31,042 nt of DNA. It comes from JBOGZD01 sp050697155. Its GTDB lineage: Bacteria; Actinomycetota; Thermoleophilia; Solirubrobacterales; 70-9. How positions within the stretch are numbered: the first letter of the stretch is position 1; each line of letters begins with the position of its first letter. The stretch covers positions 1 through 31,042 of the forward strand of contig JBOGZD010000019.1 in the NCBI GenBank assembly GCA_050697155.1. The letters run 5' to 3'. Made by a program: the position numbers and the translations under genes. Shown here one piece after another: positions 14,857 to 23,432 of this stretch. The notes under the pieces were generated by a model. It did no database searches, had not been told where the DNA came from, and worked only from the letters and a program-made list of their open reading frames with translations.

Positions 14857-16059
14857 ATGATGGAGGCGACGACGACCCGACTCGAGACCGGCGCCGCGGA
14901 GGGCCTCGAGGAGGAGCAGCGGGCGACGCCCCTCGAGCTGTTCTTCGACTTGGTCTTCGTCTTTGCCTTCACCCAGGTGACGGCCATGATGGCGTCGAAC
15001 CCGACCTGGGAGGGGCTCGGCCAGGGCATGCTCGTGCTGGCCGCCGTCTGGTGGGCTTGGGGCGGATACGCCTGGCTCACCAACGCACTCCACTCCGACG
15101 ACGGGATCGCGCGGGTCGGCCTGTTCTCGGCGATGGGGGCGATGCTGATCGCCGCCCTCGCGATCCCGGAGGCGTTCGGCGACGACGCGGTTCTTTTCGC
15201 CGTCGCCTATTTCCTGGTCCGCCTGCTCCACATCGCCGTCTACACCTACGGAGCCCCCGAGATCGACGTGCGCGCCGGGATCGTCAACCTGGCGCCCGGC
15301 CTGCTCGGGGCGCCGGCGCTGCTGATCGTCGCCGGCTTCCTCGACGGCGGCGCCCAAGCGGGGTTGTGGATCGTCGCGCTGCTGCTCGACTACGCGACCC
15401 CCTACATCCGCGACGTGAGCGGCTTTCGCGTTTCGCCCTCCCACTTCGCCGAGCGCTTCGGGCTGGTCGTGATCATCGCCCTGGGCGAGTCGATCGTCGC
15501 GATCGGGACGGGGCTCGAGGGAGTCGCCCTCGGGACGGGGGAGATCTTCGCCGCGCTGGGCGGGGTCGTGGTCGCGGTGGCACTGTGGTGGGCCTACTTC
15601 GACGTCGTCGCGATCGTCGCTGAGCGCAAGCTCACAGAGGCGCCCGACGGGCTCGAGCGCAACCGGCTCGCTCGCGACTCGTGGGGGGTCATGCACGGGC
15701 TGCTGATCGCCGGCATCGTTCTCGTCGCCCTGGGGATCAAGAAGACGCTCGGTGCGGTCGGCGAGCCACTCGACACGGTGCCCGCGGTCGCCCTCTGCGG
15801 GGGCGTCGCCGTCTACTTCCTCGGCCATGTCGCGATCAGGCTGCGCAGCGTGGGGACCTTCAACCGCCAGCGGCTGCTCGTCTCGGCGCTCGCGCTGGCG
15901 CTGATCCCCTACGTCGCCTCGGTCGATGCGCTGCCGGCGCTGCTCACCGTGGTCGCGCTGGTCAGCGCGCTGGTCGCCTACGAGGCGATCTATCAGCGCG
16001 AGGCGCGCGCGCGGGTCCGTGCCGAGCGACAGCGAGCGGCGGCGGCCGCTGGGCACTAG
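14857..16059 (+). CDS. Low temperature requirement protein A (LtrA) family
   Basis: A 400-residue integral membrane protein with about ten hydrophobic segments. The LtrA hallmarks are LELFFDLVFVFAFTQVT near the N-terminus (about residues 25-42) and HFAERFGLVVIIALGESIVAIG in the middle. LtrA was named from a Listeria mutant unable to grow in the cold; its molecular role is not known. Start ATG 14857 or the adjacent ATG 14860, 10 bp after the lipoate-ligase stop, so the two genes may be co-transcribed. An Arg-rich cytoplasmic tail ends the protein. Confidence 0.92.
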   Translation: MMEATTTRLETGAAEGLEEEQRATPLELFFDLVFVFAFTQVTAMMASNPTWEGLGQGMLVLAAVWWAWGGYAWLTNALHSDDGIARVGLFSAMGAMLIAALAIPEAFGDDAVLFAVAYFLVRLLHIAVYTYGAPEIDVRAGIVNLAPGLLGAPALLIVAGFLDGGAQAGLWIVALLLDYATPYIRDVSGFRVSPSHFAERFGLVVIIALGESIVAIGTGLEGVALGTGEIFAALGGVVVAVALWWAYFDVVAIVAERKLTEAPDGLERNRLARDSWGVMHGLLIAGIVLVALGIKKTLGAVGEPLDTVPAVALCGGVAVYFLGHVAIRLRSVGTFNRQRLLVSALALALIPYVASVDALPALLTVVALVSALVAYEAIYQREARARVRAERQRAAAAAGH

Positions 16060-16076
16060 ACGGTTAGCATCGGCGC

Positions 16077-16670
16077 GTGCGCGTGCTCGCCTTCAGCGAC
16101 CTGCATCGCGACCTCGACCAGGCCGCGCGGCTGGTCGAGATGAGCGCCGACGCCGACGCGGTGATCGGCGCCGGCGACTTCGCCTCGATTCACGAGGGGC
16201 TCGAGGAAGCGATCGCGGCGCTGAGCGGAATCGAGGCTCCGACGATCGTGGTCCCGGGCAACAACGAGACCGACGCCGCGCTGCGCGACGCCGCCGCCGC
16301 CTGGCCCGCGGCGACGGTGCTCCACGGCGAGGGCGCCGAGATCGACGGGGTGCCGTTCTTCGGCCTCGGCGCCGGGGTCCCGATCACGCCCTGGGACTGG
16401 AGCTTCGACCTCGACGAGGCCGACGCCGAGCGGCTGCTCTCCGGCTGCCCGGACGACGCGGTGCTCGTCATCCACTCGCCGCCCCGCGGCCACGTCGACA
16501 CCACCGGCGGCGAGCATCTCGGCAGCGAGGCGATCCTGTCGACGATCGAGGCCAAGCGGCCGCGGGTCGCCGTCTGCGGCCACATCCACGACTGCTGGGG
16601 CCAGGAGTCGAGCGTCGGTGAGACCCGGGTGCTCAACCTCGGCCCAAGCGGGACGTGGATCGACGTGTAG
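16077..16670 (+). CDS. Calcineurin-like metallophosphoesterase
   Basis: A 197-residue phosphoesterase. The metal-site motifs appear in order: FSDLHRD (6-12), GAGDF (31-35), GNNE (about 61-64), IHSPPRG and CGHIHD. The usual GNH[D/E] motif has Asn in place of His, which is found in some members and may change catalysis. Substrate is unknown; small members act as cyclic-nucleotide phosphodiesterases or phosphatases. GTG 16077 lies 17 bp after ltrA, on the same strand, so it is probably the last gene of the 14076-16670 cluster. Confidence 0.9.
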   Translation: MRVLAFSDLHRDLDQAARLVEMSADADAVIGAGDFASIHEGLEEAIAALSGIEAPTIVVPGNNETDAALRDAAAAWPAATVLHGEGAEIDGVPFFGLGAGVPITPWDWSFDLDEADAERLLSGCPDDAVLVIHSPPRGHVDTTGGEHLGSEAILSTIEAKRPRVAVCGHIHDCWGQESSVGETRVLNLGPSGTWIDV

Positions 16671-16734
16671 TAGGAGACGACGCAGCCGGCTCAGGCACCG
16701 ACGGCGATCACGCTGAGCGCGGCGGCCCCCTGGG

Positions 16735-17916
16735 TCATGTTCGCGCCTCGACGCGAGGTTGATCTGACCCAGCGGAAGGCCGGCCCGGCAAGCCGTGGCG
16801 GGCGAGCAGCGGGGCGAGGGTGAGCGCGAACAGCGCGCCGACGAGCACGTAGGGGACCGCGTCGGAGGTCGCCTCGGCGAGCGCGGCGCCGCCGGAGCCG
16901 CCGAGCACCTGGCCTCCCGCCCAGGCGAGGTTGACGAGCGCGAAGGCGAAGCCGTGGTCGAGGCCGGTCGCCTCCGAGGCGTCGGCGAGCAGCGCCATCG
17001 CCGGCGCCCAGAGGAGCCCGAGCGCGATCACTGCAGCGATCACCGCCGCGCCGAGCAGGGCCACGGTGGCCGGCAACGGGAGCAGGAGCGCGACCACCGC
17101 GGACGCGGCGAGGCCGAGCCGGATCGGCCACAGCCGTCCGCGGCGATCCGAGACGCGGCCGAAAGCGCGGCTCACGAGTGCCTCGACGGCGGCGGCGACC
17201 AGGAAGACCCCGCCCACCGCCAGTCCGCTGGCACCGAGCTCGTCGAGGCGAAGCGGAGCGAGCACGTTGAGCGTGCCGGCGAGCAGGGCCGGCAGGGCGA
17301 CGAGCCAGAAGCCGGCGAGCACCGGCGCCGCGAGCAGAGCGCCGGCGACCCGCCGCACGCCGGGAGGCGGTGAGGGAGCCACCCCCGGGGTGACGGCGGC
17401 CCAGGCCGCCAGCCCGGCGGCGACGACGGCGACGGTGCTGAACACGGGCTCCGGCCCGGCCACGGTCGCCGCCCCGCCGAGCACCGGACCGAGCAGGACG
17501 CCGGCGATCGCCGCAGCGAGAGCCGAGCCGATCAGCTCCCCGCGCCGGTCGCGGGGGGTGGCGGCGAGGAGCCAGGCAAGGCCGCCGGTCCAGGCGCAGG
17601 CGCCGCCGATCCCCTGGGTGAAGCGCGCGAGATCGAGGACGAGCACGTTGCCCGCGAAGGCGAATGCGAGGCTCGAGCTGGCGAGCAGCGTGAGTCCGGT
17701 GAGCATCGTCGGGCGGACGCCGATCCGCGCGGCGAGCCAGCCGCTGGGCAGGGAGCCGATCAGCGTCCCCGCCGCATACGACGCGCTCAGCACCCCCGCC
17801 GCGGACTTCGAGAGCCCGAGGTCGTCGACGTAGTGGGGCAGCAGCGGCGTGATCGCCGCGTAGAACATGGTGTCGACGAGGACGACGGTGGCGACGAGGG
17901 CGAACAGTCGGCGCAT
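16735..17916 (-). CDS. MFS transporter (DHA1-like)
   Basis: A 393-residue membrane protein with about twelve spans. The first domain has MFYAAITPLLPHYVDDLG at its start and the loop 2-3 motif GWLAARIGVRP, a variant of the MFS motif A. GPVLGG, on span 5, resembles the motif C of drug/H+ antiporters, and GRVSDRRGR is the equivalent loop in the second half. It is probably an exporter, but the substrate is unknown. Start ATG 17916. The convergent metallophosphoesterase stop lies 64 bp away. Confidence 0.88.
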   Translation of the reverse strand: MRRLFALVATVVLVDTMFYAAITPLLPHYVDDLGLSKSAAGVLSASYAAGTLIGSLPSGWLAARIGVRPTMLTGLTLLASSSLAFAFAGNVLVLDLARFTQGIGGACAWTGGLAWLLAATPRDRRGELIGSALAAAIAGVLLGPVLGGAATVAGPEPVFSTVAVVAAGLAAWAAVTPGVAPSPPPGVRRVAGALLAAPVLAGFWLVALPALLAGTLNVLAPLRLDELGASGLAVGGVFLVAAAVEALVSRAFGRVSDRRGRLWPIRLGLAASAVVALLLPLPATVALLGAAVIAAVIALGLLWAPAMALLADASEATGLDHGFAFALVNLAWAGGQVLGGSGGAALAEATSDAVPYVLVGALFALTLAPLLARHGLPGRPSAGSDQPRVEART

Positions 17917-17967
17917 CCAGCGAAACTAGCGACCCCCAGCCGTGCAAATCGGACTATGTCGGCGGCG

Positions 17968-18855
17968 CTACTCGTCCGGAACGTCGTGCGCTTCGAGCGC
18001 CTCGAACTCGGCCGTGTCGAGCGGGAGCGCGACGGCGCAGAAGTCCTCGCCCAGCGGGGTCAGGTGGATGCTGCGGCGAACGACGTGCGAGAAGCGGCCC
18101 GCCCGCCGCAGCGCCTCGAGGATCTCGGACTGAACTTCGATCACCTGATAGCGCTCGCGGTCGCGCACCGGCTCGCGCGCGAACCAGACCAGTCCGAGGC
18201 GGTTGAGGTTGTTCAGGTAGGCGGGAACCTGGTCGACGAAGCGGCATCCGGCCTCGGCGCCGATCATCGAGAATCCCTGGAGCATCACCCGCGACCCCGG
18301 CACGAACGCGAGCCCCGCGCGAACGTCGACCGCCGGCTGCGGCCCCTCCAGCGCCATCAGCCGCAGGATCCGGGCCTCATCGGGGGCAAGGTCGGCGAGA
18401 ATCCGCTCGTATGCGGGATGGGTGCCCTGACGGTAGTGGACGTCGGCCGAGGCGCGCAGCAGCCGCTCGCCGCGATCGCGCAGCGAGAGCTGCGGATGCG
18501 CGCCTGACCGCGCGCCGCGAAGCCAGGTGGAGTCGCCGAGCAGCTCCAGGAACGCATCGGCCACCCGCCCTTCGGAGTCGACGATGCCGAGCAGGCGCCC
18601 GGCCTGCTTGCGCACCTCGTCCTGCGTGTCCTCGATCAGCTCGGCGGCCGACTCCCTCGACGTCGCCGCGCGGGCGAGCCGCGACCCGACCCGCAGCGAG
18701 GTGTCCACGTACCACTGCGCGGTCCGCAGCCAGGCGCCGGCCCCGAGCCGGGCGAGGCCGGGCACCGCGTCGAGCGTGCTCGCGTGCTCCCGCTGCCCGG
18801 AGCCATCCGGCTCGCGCCAGGACTCGGCGTCGTCGCTGATCGGCTCCGTGCTCAC
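17968..18855 (-). CDS. Abi-alpha (DUF4393) family protein
   Basis: A 295-residue soluble-looking protein. The central part, HPAYERILADLAPDEARILRL, matches the core pattern of the DUF4393/Abi-alpha family, where a conserved HP precedes a helix ending in DAKIL-like residues. The C-terminal half (LNNLNRLGLVWF and LTPLGEDFCAV) looks like a winged-helix element. The family was named for a putative abortive-infection protein, but most members have no tested role. GTG 18855 abuts the TAG of the DUF445 gene with no gap, so the two are surely translated as a pair. The defence role is only a name-based possibility. Confidence 0.72.
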   Translation of the reverse strand: MSTEPISDDAESWREPDGSGQREHASTLDAVPGLARLGAGAWLRTAQWYVDTSLRVGSRLARAATSRESAAELIEDTQDEVRKQAGRLLGIVDSEGRVADAFLELLGDSTWLRGARSGAHPQLSLRDRGERLLRASADVHYRQGTHPAYERILADLAPDEARILRLMALEGPQPAVDVRAGLAFVPGSRVMLQGFSMIGAEAGCRFVDQVPAYLNNLNRLGLVWFAREPVRDRERYQVIEVQSEILEALRRAGRFSHVVRRSIHLTPLGEDFCAVALPLDTAEFEALEAHDVPDE

Positions 18856-20130
18856 CTACACCCCGAAGATCAGCAGATGCAGCACGCCCGCGCCGAACCC
18901 GAGGATGGCGCCGTGGGCGTAGATCATCCACTCGTCCTCCTTGATCGCCGGGCGCAGCAGCCCGACGAAGTCCGGATAGGGCAACTCGCGCATCCGGCTG
19001 GCGAACAGCTCCTTGATCTTCGCGCCCTGGCGCGCGTTGAACTCCGGGTCGCCGAACGGTGTCATCGTGTACTCAACCGCCTCGGCCGCGACCGAATCCC
19101 GAATCGTGTCGTACTCGCGCGTGCCCATCGCCACCCGGACCGCGGGCCGGGCCACGCCGGTGGCGCGGTCGACCGCCGGCCGCAGCGCCGTCTCGAGCAT
19201 CTGGCGGGTGCGGTCCGAGCGCGGGCCGTAGAGCAGGTGATCGCCGATGTTGCCGAGGGTGACGATGTCGTTGGCGATGATCCCCGCGTAGACGTCGGCG
19301 ATCGCGTCCTTGCGGCGCAGGAACAGGCCGTGCATCTTCACCGGGCCGACCTGCTTGGGCTCCACCGGCTCGAAGATCAGCTGCATCCCCCATAGGTTGG
19401 TGATCCAGCCGACGATCACCCCGCAGACCGGCAGCACCCACCAGACCGGAAACGCCTCGGCGATGAAGATCACCGGGATCCCGAGCAGGAACCCGAAGAT
19501 GAACCCGAAGTTGATCATCAGCCGCAGCTCGCGCTTGCCGACGTCCTCGAACACCTTGTTCGCGAGCTCCGGGTTCGCCTCCATGTGGCGGATCACCATC
19601 AGCTTCGGGTCGAGGACCTGATCGATGTGGTCGGCGATCTCGCCGGTGACAATCTCGTCGACGATCTCCGGAAGCTGCTCGAGCACCCGGCGGTGGACGG
19701 CCTCCCGGACGCGGGGCGGCAGGTCGTGCCAGAGCTGGGCGTGCTCGCGCTCCATGATCCGCTCCACCACGTCGCGGATGTCGTTCTGTGCGACGGCGAC
19801 CACGTGCTCGGCGATCGCCTTGGGCTCGAGCTGCTGGTAGAAGTCGCTCGCGGTGCCGAGCTTCGCGATCCCCTTGTCGACCGCGATGCTGCCCATCTTT
19901 GCCGCCCGGTTGGGGACGATCCCCTGCCAGCCGACCCCGCCGTGCATGATCCCGGGGACCTCCTGAAGCCGGCGCGGCAGCAGCTGCGCGACCGCGGCCA
20001 ACCCGGGAATGCGAAAGCCGACGAAGCGGATCGGGTGGAAGAGCATCCAGACTCCGCTCCAGTTGATGATGTAGCCGATCACCCCGGTGAAGACCGGGAT
20101 CGTGATCTGCTTCAGAAGCTCGCTGTCCAT
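18856..20130 (-). CDS. DUF445 family membrane protein
   Basis: A 424-residue protein. An N-terminal span (IPVFTGVIGYIINWSGVWMLFHP) is followed by a long helical cytoplasmic or envelope-facing domain, two central spans (about residues 230-275, with GWITNLWGMQLIFEP) and a C-terminal span (GAILGFGAGVLHLLIF). The paired NW/TNxxxxxxxFxP motifs, one after each membrane entry, mark DUF445/YheB-like proteins. Function is unknown. ATG 20130. It forms a gapless pair with the Abi-alpha family gene, which suggests that the two proteins act together. Confidence 0.88.
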   Translation of the reverse strand: MDSELLKQITIPVFTGVIGYIINWSGVWMLFHPIRFVGFRIPGLAAVAQLLPRRLQEVPGIMHGGVGWQGIVPNRAAKMGSIAVDKGIAKLGTASDFYQQLEPKAIAEHVVAVAQNDIRDVVERIMEREHAQLWHDLPPRVREAVHRRVLEQLPEIVDEIVTGEIADHIDQVLDPKLMVIRHMEANPELANKVFEDVGKRELRLMINFGFIFGFLLGIPVIFIAEAFPVWWVLPVCGVIVGWITNLWGMQLIFEPVEPKQVGPVKMHGLFLRRKDAIADVYAGIIANDIVTLGNIGDHLLYGPRSDRTRQMLETALRPAVDRATGVARPAVRVAMGTREYDTIRDSVAAEAVEYTMTPFGDPEFNARQGAKIKELFASRMRELPYPDFVGLLRPAIKEDEWMIYAHGAILGFGAGVLHLLIFGV

Positions 20131-20197
20131 CCCAACCCCGCGCCGGTGCGCCGGCCAACCTTATCCGGGGGGACGCCGCCCGATGCCGGTCATGCGA

Positions 20198-21640
20198 TCA
20201 GCTGTCGTAGCCGAGCCCGGCCCGGTCGAGCAGCCGCAGCCAGAGGCCGCGGCGGCCCGCGTTGCGGTCGGCGGCGGCGAGGCGGTTGCGGGTGAGCTCA
20301 ATCGCCGCCCAGCGAAGCGGCTCGGGGGGGAACGGCAGCGGCCGGCTGCGGACCGCCCGCAGGCGGGTCGCCTCGGTCTCCTCGCCCGCGAGCAGGTCGA
20401 GCGCGACCCCGGCGCCGAAGCGGCTGGCCCCGACCCCGAGGCCCGTGTGCCCGACTGCGTAGGCGACCCGGCCGCCGTGGGTCGTGCCGTAGAAGGCGAA
20501 GAAGCGGCTGCAGGTGTCGATCGCGCCGCCCCAGCGATGAGTGAACCGAAGGCCCTCGAGCTGCGGGAAGGTGGTGAAGAAGTGCTGTGAGAGGCGGGCG
20601 AAGGTCTCCTCGCGCAGCTCGAGATCGGGGCCGGTGCGGCCGCCGTAGTGGTAGATCGCGTCGTAGCCGCCCCAGAGGATGCGGTCGTCGGCGGTCAACC
20701 GGTAGTAGTGGAACTGGTTCGCCGAGTCGCCGAGCCCCTGGCGCCGGCGCCAGCCGATCGCCTCGCGCTGCGAATCGGAGAGCGGCTCGGTGACGAGGAC
20801 GTAGTCGTAGACCGGCACGACTCGGCGGCGGATCTGTGGCACCAGGCCGCGGTGGGCTGCGGTGGCGAGCAGCGCGTGGCGGGCGCGGATCTCGCCGGTG
20901 GGCGTGCGCAGCGCCACCCCGGCGCCCGAGCGGGAGACGTCGCTGACCTCGGTGTGCTCGTAGACCCTCGCCCCGAGCTCACCCGCCGCACGGGCCAGTC
21001 CCCAGCAGAGCCGCGCCGGGTCGACCAGGGCGGAGCCGGTGCGCTGCCAGAGGCCGCGGCGGTAAGTGGGCGAGTCGACCTCCGCGCGCAGCGCGTCGCG
21101 GTCGAGCTCGACCGCCTCGTGGCCGAGCCGGCGGAGCCGCTCGGCGAGCACGGCCAGCTCGCGCTCCTCGTGCGGCTCCAGGGCGATCAGGATGTCGCCG
21201 TTTTGCTCCAGCGCGCAGTCGATCCTGTGGCGCTCGATCGTCCGCACGGCGTCCGCGTGGTTCTCGAGCCCGAGCCGCTCGAGGACGGGGAGCTCGTCGG
21301 CGAAGCGGGCGAGGCCGTTGGCGACTCCGTGGGTGAGCGAGCAGAGGAAGAAGCCGCCGTTGCGCCCGCTGGCGGCGTTGGCGAGCTCGCCCCCCTCGAC
21401 CAGCAGCACGTCGCGCCCCGGGTCGCGCTCGAGTGCCAGCAGCCCCGCCCATAGCCCGCTCAGACCGCCGCCGACAATCGCCAGGTCGCACTCCGCGTCC
21501 CCCTCGAGCGGCGGGCGCGGGGCCGGCCGCGAGGGGCTGTCGAGCCAGAACGGGGTGGTCGAGGCGTCCGCGTAGGCTCGCCGGTGGTGCTCGGTGGGAG
21601 GATCGCTCCCCCACGGACCGGCCGCGTCCCTGCGAGTCAT
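20198..21640 (-). CDS. FAD-dependent oxidoreductase (DAO family, PuuB-like)
   Basis: A 480-residue flavoprotein of the D-amino-acid oxidase family. The dinucleotide-binding motif is LAIVGGGLSGLWAGLLALE, ending in an acidic LVEGGELANAASGRNGGF that binds the FAD ribose. A C-terminal GHTGLGVGASRFGAGVALDLL closes the FAD site. The overall pattern recalls gamma-glutamylputrescine oxidoreductase and related amine oxidases. An amine or amino acid substrate is likely, but which one cannot be told. I place the start at ATG 21640; the frame is open further upstream, but that part looks non-coding. Confidence 0.87.
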   Translation of the reverse strand: MTRRDAAGPWGSDPPTEHHRRAYADASTTPFWLDSPSRPAPRPPLEGDAECDLAIVGGGLSGLWAGLLALERDPGRDVLLVEGGELANAASGRNGGFFLCSLTHGVANGLARFADELPVLERLGLENHADAVRTIERHRIDCALEQNGDILIALEPHEERELAVLAERLRRLGHEAVELDRDALRAEVDSPTYRRGLWQRTGSALVDPARLCWGLARAAGELGARVYEHTEVSDVSRSGAGVALRTPTGEIRARHALLATAAHRGLVPQIRRRVVPVYDYVLVTEPLSDSQREAIGWRRRQGLGDSANQFHYYRLTADDRILWGGYDAIYHYGGRTGPDLELREETFARLSQHFFTTFPQLEGLRFTHRWGGAIDTCSRFFAFYGTTHGGRVAYAVGHTGLGVGASRFGAGVALDLLAGEETEATRLRAVRSRPLPFPPEPLRWAAIELTRNRLAAADRNAGRRGLWLRLLDRAGLGYDS

Positions 21641-21771
21641 CGCCACCCGGGCATGGTCGCCGACATGGATGGTTACTCGCCGCGAGGCAGGTCGTAACCT
21701 TGCCGTGGGCACCGCGGGTGAGCACGCAGGCTGCGACACCAGCCGTACACAGAACGCGCTACGGCGCCGAG

Positions 21772-22434
21772 GTGAGGACCCTGGCGGAGGCGCGCCGCGA
21801 GTTCGCCCGACGCCATTCGCCGTGGATGATCCTCGGAGCGATCGCGTTGCTCGCCGCGCTGCGGGTGGCGATCGGTGACCCCTCCTGGCGCGACGCGGTC
21901 GCCGCCGCGGCGATGCTGGTCGTCTATCCGTTCGGGGAATGGGCGATCCACGTCTACCTGCTCCACATGAGGCCGGTGCGGATCGCGGGCCGCCGATTCG
22001 AGCCGCCGGCGGCCCGCGAGCATCGCGAGCACCACGAGCGTCCCAACGACCTCTACATGCTGCTGCTGGCGCCGAAGGAGCTCGCGCAGCTGCTGTTACT
22101 GGCGGTGCCGCTCACCGTGGCTGTCGGCGCGTTGATCGTCGGCCTCGTCGCCGGGCCCGTGCCGCTCGGTGCGCTGGTCAGCGCCGCCATCGCCGGCTAC
22201 GTCGCGATCGGCGTCTACGAGTGGACGCACTTCCTCATCCACACCGCGCACCGGCCGCGGTCGCGCTACTACCGCGCCGTGTGGCGAAATCACAGGCTGC
22301 ACCACTACAAGAACGAGCGCTACTGGCACGGGATCACCAACAACCTCAGCGACCGGGTCCTCGGCACCAACCCCGACCAGCGCGAGGTCCCGCGCTCGGC
22401 GACGGCGCGCACGCTGCACCCGCAGGCGAAATAG
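21772..22434 (+). CDS. Fatty acid hydroxylase/sterol desaturase-like membrane protein
   Basis: A 220-residue membrane protein with four hydrophobic segments and His clusters typical of the fatty acid hydroxylase superfamily: HVYLLH, HREHHE, HFLIHTAH and HRLHHYKNERYWHG. These His boxes bind a di-iron centre that hydroxylates or desaturates lipid or carotenoid substrates. The substrate is unknown. GTG 21772 is chosen because VRTLAEARREF is a natural family start; an upstream GTG at 21718 is possible. The gene is divergent from the oxidoreductase and convergent with the SRPBCC gene. Confidence 0.83.
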   Translation: MRTLAEARREFARRHSPWMILGAIALLAALRVAIGDPSWRDAVAAAAMLVVYPFGEWAIHVYLLHMRPVRIAGRRFEPPAAREHREHHERPNDLYMLLLAPKELAQLLLLAVPLTVAVGALIVGLVAGPVPLGALVSAAIAGYVAIGVYEWTHFLIHTAHRPRSRYYRAVWRNHRLHHYKNERYWHGITNNLSDRVLGTNPDQREVPRSATARTLHPQAK

Positions 22435-22442
22435 GATCAGGC

Positions 22443-22928
22443 TCAGCGAAGCGAGACCGCGACCTGCTCCAGGAGGTCGAGCGCGTCCTGCAGGCCGTCC
22501 TCCATACCGGACTCGATGTGCGCGTCGCGGTGCTCCCTGCTCGTGTGCTGCACGAGGATCGTGAGGATCGTGCGCCCGTCCACTTCGGTGAACGTCACGG
22601 TGTCCAGGGCTTCCCCTTCTGGCATGCCCTCGTAGACCTCGGTCGAGACGATCCGCTCGTTCGGGACGATCTCGCGGTACTCGCCGTGGAAGCCGACCAC
22701 GAATCCACCGTCGGCCACCATCACGTACCGCCAGGCGCCGCCGACCCGCAGGTCGATCTCGCAGGTCGTCACCTCGCCGCGCTTCGCGCTCCACCAGCGC
22801 CTGACCAGCTCGGGCGTGGTGTACGCCTCATAGACCAGGTGCTTGGGCGCGTCGAACTCCCGCGTGATCAGGATCTGCTCATCGGTGGGAAGCGTCACCG
22901 TCGCCTTGCCGCTACTGACCCCTGCCAT
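22443..22928 (-). CDS. SRPBCC (AHSA1-like) family protein
   Basis: A 161-residue protein of the START/Bet v1-like fold. The family opening, ITREFDAPKHLVYEAYTTPELVRRWW, is clear, followed by WRYVMVADGG and GEYREIVPNERIVSTEVYEG. It ends in a long helix that closes the ligand cavity. Members bind hydrophobic ligands or modulate partners, and the ligand is unknown. ATG 22928 has AAGGAGGAAAG upstream. Genes of this type commonly sit behind an ArsR repressor, as here. The 5' region holds a copy of the ArsR tail (22925-22965). Confidence 0.9.
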   Translation of the reverse strand: MAGVSSGKATVTLPTDEQILITREFDAPKHLVYEAYTTPELVRRWWSAKRGEVTTCEIDLRVGGAWRYVMVADGGFVVGFHGEYREIVPNERIVSTEVYEGMPEGEALDTVTFTEVDGRTILTILVQHTSREHRDAHIESGMEDGLQDALDLLEQVAVSLR

Positions 22929-22965
22929 CTCTTTCCTCCTTCTGTTTGAGGTCGTCCAACACGGT
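22925..22965 (-). repeat. Relic copy of the ArsR 3' end, before the SRPBCC gene
   Basis: This stretch matches the 3' end of the ArsR gene (23429-23472) at about 35 of 41 positions with one 3-base gap. In the ArsR frame it would encode TVLDDLKQKEERDG, against AVLEDLKQQEEEGDG in the intact gene. Both copies end at the ATG of the following gene. The frame here has no start and goes on to a TAG inside the SRPBCC gene. The likely cause is insertion of the DUF1579 gene with duplication of the junction, described in the findings. Confidence 0.75.
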
Positions 22966-22967
22966 GC

Positions 22968-23432
22968 TCAGGTTTCCTTGGTGTAGGTGAGGTCGAAGTC
23001 GTGCTCCCAGGTCCGGCCGTCGTGGCAGATCTCCCAGGCGCCGGCGATCGTCTTGCCGTCCTCGCCGAAGGTGCCGGTGAAGCGCTGCGAGAAATCGAGC
23101 GGCGAGAAGTCCGGCTCGTCACGCCACAGCTTCCAGACCCCGTCCAGGCTCATCTTGTAGACGCGGGCGACGCCGCGCGAGTCGAAGTAGTGCTGGAGGT
23201 AGTTGCCCTCGCTCTCAGGATCGGGGCCGATGACCGCGATCCCGTCGGGCGCCTCCGGGACCGGGACCTCCCAGCGCTCGATCAAAAAGCGCCCGCCCGG
23301 CAGCCATTCGAAGCTGACCGGGGCACCGGCGTCGGCGGGCGGCATGCCCTCGAAGGTGGGCACCATGCTCCACTCGCCGACCAAGGGCTCCAGGGCCTGC
23401 AGTGAGCCGCCGCTATTCGTCGTTGCCTCCAT
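22968..23432 (-). CDS. DUF1579-like protein
   Basis: A 154-residue protein. It opens with LQALEPLVGEWSMVPTFEG, the typical N-terminal beta-strand of the DUF1579/nitrobindin-like group, followed by GGRFLIERWEVPVPEAPDGIAVIGPD and a C-terminal QRFTGTFGEDGKTIAGAWEI segment. These small beta-barrels have unknown roles. ATG 23432 has GGAGGAGGAAGG upstream and overlaps the ArsR 3' end by 20 bases. It lies between ArsR and the SRPBCC gene, whose 39-bp gap holds an ArsR-tail relic, so it may be a late arrival in the operon. Confidence 0.8.
   Translation of the reverse strand: MEATTNSGGSLQALEPLVGEWSMVPTFEGMPPADAGAPVSFEWLPGGRFLIERWEVPVPEAPDGIAVIGPDPESEGNYLQHYFDSRGVARVYKMSLDGVWKLWRDEPDFSPLDFSQRFTGTFGEDGKTIAGAWEICHDGRTWEHDFDLTYTKET

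Noticed and set aside
14605..16056. Long open frame opposite the LtrA gene, 483 codons
   Set aside because: It is low-complexity, rich in Arg, Asp, Gln and Pro, and lies opposite a clear LtrA gene. It is a product of GC-rich codon use.
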